From the NCBI RefSeq assembly GCF_007829885.1, contig NZ_VIWW01000001.1, forward strand, positions 4,154,001-4,218,000: 64,000 nucleotides of DNA, in the 5' to 3' direction. Of the stretch, positions 62,638 to 64,000 are shown in pieces. A program made the position numbers and the translations under genes. The notes beneath the pieces were generated by a model that saw nothing but the letters and a program-made list of their open reading frames with translations, searched no databases and was not told the DNA's origin. Within the stretch, counting starts at the first letter, position 1. Each line of letters starts with the position of its first letter. This stretch comes from Streptomyces brevispora (GTDB lineage: Bacteria; Actinomycetota; Actinomycetes; Streptomycetales; Streptomycetaceae).

Positions 62638-64000
62638 ATGCGCGGAGCCACAACCGTCAAGTGGGCCGCATGTGCGGTGGCCGTCGCCCTGGCGGCGACT
62701 GCCTGCGGCGGAGGGAGCAGCGGTGGTGGCGGTGGCGCCGATGGGATCGTGAGTTCCTCATGGGGCGACCCGCAGAACCCGTTGGAGCCCGCCAACACCA
62801 ACGAGGTGCAGGGCGGCAAGGTCCTCGACATGATCTTCCGGGGGCTCAAGAAGTACGACCCGAAGACCGGCGCGGCCTCGAACATGCTCGCCGAGAAGAT
62901 CGACTCCACGGACAACCAGAACTTCACGGTCACCGTGAAGGACGGCTGGACCTTCAGCAACGGCGAGAAGATCACCGCGAAGTCGTTCGTGGACGCCTGG
63001 AACTACGGTGCCCTGCTGAAGAACAACCAGAAGAACGCCTACTTCTTCGGTTACATCGACGGATACGACAAGGTCCACCCCGATACCGGCACGGCGTCCG
63101 CGGCCACGCTCTCCGGCCTCAAGCTGGTGAACGACAGGACCTTCTCGGTCAAGCTGTCGCAGAAGTTCTCCCTCTGGCCCGACACCCTCGGCTACCCGGC
63201 CTTCGCCCCGCTGCCCAAGGCCTTCTACACCGACCACGCCGCCTGGGTGTCCAAGCCGATCGGCAACGGCCCGTACACCATCGACAAGTACGCCAAGGGC
63301 TCCTCGATGAGCCTGCGCAAGTGGGACAAGTACCCCGGTGACGACAAGGCGCAGAACGGCGGCATCGACCTCAAGGTCTACACCGACAACAACACCGCCT
63401 ACACCGACCTGACGGCCGGCAACCTCGACCTCGTCGACGACGTGCCCGCCTCGCAGCTCAAGAATGTCAAGGCGGACCTCGGCGACCGCTACATCAACAC
63501 CCCGGCCGGCATCATCCAGACCCTCGCCTTCCCCTTCTACGACAAGGCGTGGGACACCCCCGGCGGGATCAAGGTCCGCCAGGGCCTGTCGATGGCGATC
63601 AACCGCGAGCAGATCACCGACCAGATCTTCCGGAAGACCCGCACCCCGGCCTCCGACTGGACCTCCCCGGTCCTCGGCGCCGACGGCGGCTTCAAGAAGG
63701 GCCTCTGCGGCAAGGAGTGCACCTACGACGCGGCCGAGGCCAAGAAGATGATCCAGGACGGCGGCGGCATCCCGGGCGGTCAGCTCAAGATCTCGTACAA
63801 CGCGGACACCGGCTCGCACAAGGAATGGGTCGACGCCGTCTGCAACAGCATCAACAAGGTGATGGGCAACAACAAGGCGTGCGTGGGCGCCCCGATCGGT
63901 ACCTTCGCCGACTTCCGCAGCCAGGTCTCGCAGCAGAAACTGCACAGCCCCTGGCGCGCGGGCTGGCAGATGGACTACCCGCTGATCCAGAACTTCCTGC
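62638..64000 (+). CDS. Second oligopeptide-binding lipoprotein, cut by the window end
   Basis: The frame runs from ATG 62638 (GAGGAGG just upstream) to the end of the window, 454 codons seen. Lipoprotein signal MRGATTVKWAACAVAVALAA then TACGGGSSGG. SBP family 5: VSSSWGDPQNPLEPANTNEV, WTFSNGEKITAKSFVDAWNY, GNGPYTIDKYAKGSSMSLRK, RQGLSMAINREQITDQIFRK. It is clearly paralogous to the SBP at 56342, including the N-terminus and the AW(N)Y and HKEWVDAVCNSI segments. It may supply the same permease with a different peptide range or begin a second importer beyond the window. Confidence 0.93.
   Translation, partial: MRGATTVKWAACAVAVALAATACGGGSSGGGGGADGIVSSSWGDPQNPLEPANTNEVQGGKVLDMIFRGLKKYDPKTGAASNMLAEKIDSTDNQNFTVTVKDGWTFSNGEKITAKSFVDAWNYGALLKNNQKNAYFFGYIDGYDKVHPDTGTASAATLSGLKLVNDRTFSVKLSQKFSLWPDTLGYPAFAPLPKAFYTDHAAWVSKPIGNGPYTIDKYAKGSSMSLRKWDKYPGDDKAQNGGIDLKVYTDNNTAYTDLTAGNLDLVDDVPASQLKNVKADLGDRYINTPAGIIQTLAFPFYDKAWDTPGGIKVRQGLSMAINREQITDQIFRKTRTPASDWTSPVLGADGGFKKGLCGKECTYDAAEAKKMIQDGGGIPGGQLKISYNADTGSHKEWVDAVCNSINKVMGNNKACVGAPIGTFADFRSQVSQQKLHSPWRAGWQMDYPLIQNFL

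Overview
The window is chromosomal DNA from a Streptomyces-type actinobacterium. The DNA is very GC-rich with strong third-position G/C, GTG starts are common, and there are a WhiB-family gene, F420-dependent and TPM/PspA genes, a secreted chitinase and many ABC importers. The gene order M18 peptidase / class I fumarase / DUF1707 / wblI / glpX / DUF4245 / nitroreductase / xseB-xseA / permease / ispH / ppgK / ychF matches, from memory, the block around SCO5042-SCO5061 of S. coelicolor. I saw no rRNA, tRNA or CRISPR array.

Layout. 1-18.3 kb is conserved core: the tail of a secreted ricin-B lectin protein, M18 aminopeptidase, a divergent MFS exporter and LuxR-type regulator, fumarase, a LiaF-like protein, wblI, glpX, exonuclease VII, ispH, polyphosphate glucokinase and ychF. 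18.24-21.58 kb is a small accessory island. It appears to have inserted at the 3' end of ychF: the last nine codons of ychF (VVEFRFNV-stop) occur at both ends with synonymous differences. It carries an archaeal-type ATPase with a DUF234/nuclease-like tail behind 16-bp iterons, a small HTH gene broken by a 10-bp tandem duplication, and a VapBC-like toxin-antitoxin pair. No integrase remains. 21.7-23.7 kb holds an ArsR/SRPBCC pair and an F420-type oxidoreductase.

23.9-32.4 kb: a secreted GH65-type hydrolase with a discoidin tail, a threonine synthase-like PLP enzyme, a GH18 chitinase whose promoter contains a DasR-type (dre) palindrome, a GntR/HutC regulator, a SPOR-like small protein, a NUDIX hydrolase ending in 33-bp minisatellite repeats, and an RsbW-like ATPase. 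32.5-38.1 kb: a PAS-PAS-GAF-PP2C-HATPase phosphatase, then the TPM-pspA membrane-stress operon. 38.3-45.3 kb: a sugar uptake cluster (SBP, two permeases, GH1 beta-glucosidase), a divergent acetyl-esterase-like gene and a LacI regulator, with matching LacI-type operators in front of both the SBP gene and the regulator. 45.4-50.5 kb: MarR, an isochorismatase-like hydrolase, and a three-subunit succinate dehydrogenase/fumarate reductase. 50.9-64 kb: a large peptide-type SBP, typA/bipA, and an Opp-type operon (SBP, two permeases, two ATPases) followed by a second, truncated SBP gene.

Two features recur. First, at least eleven genes show a TANNNT -10 box 6-7 nt before the start codon and no Shine-Dalgarno sequence, so they are probably leaderless. 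Second, many intergenic gaps carry diverged tandem duplications, several of which copy the stop-codon region of the upstream gene. Gene ends are commonly marked by long perfect hairpins without a U-tract.
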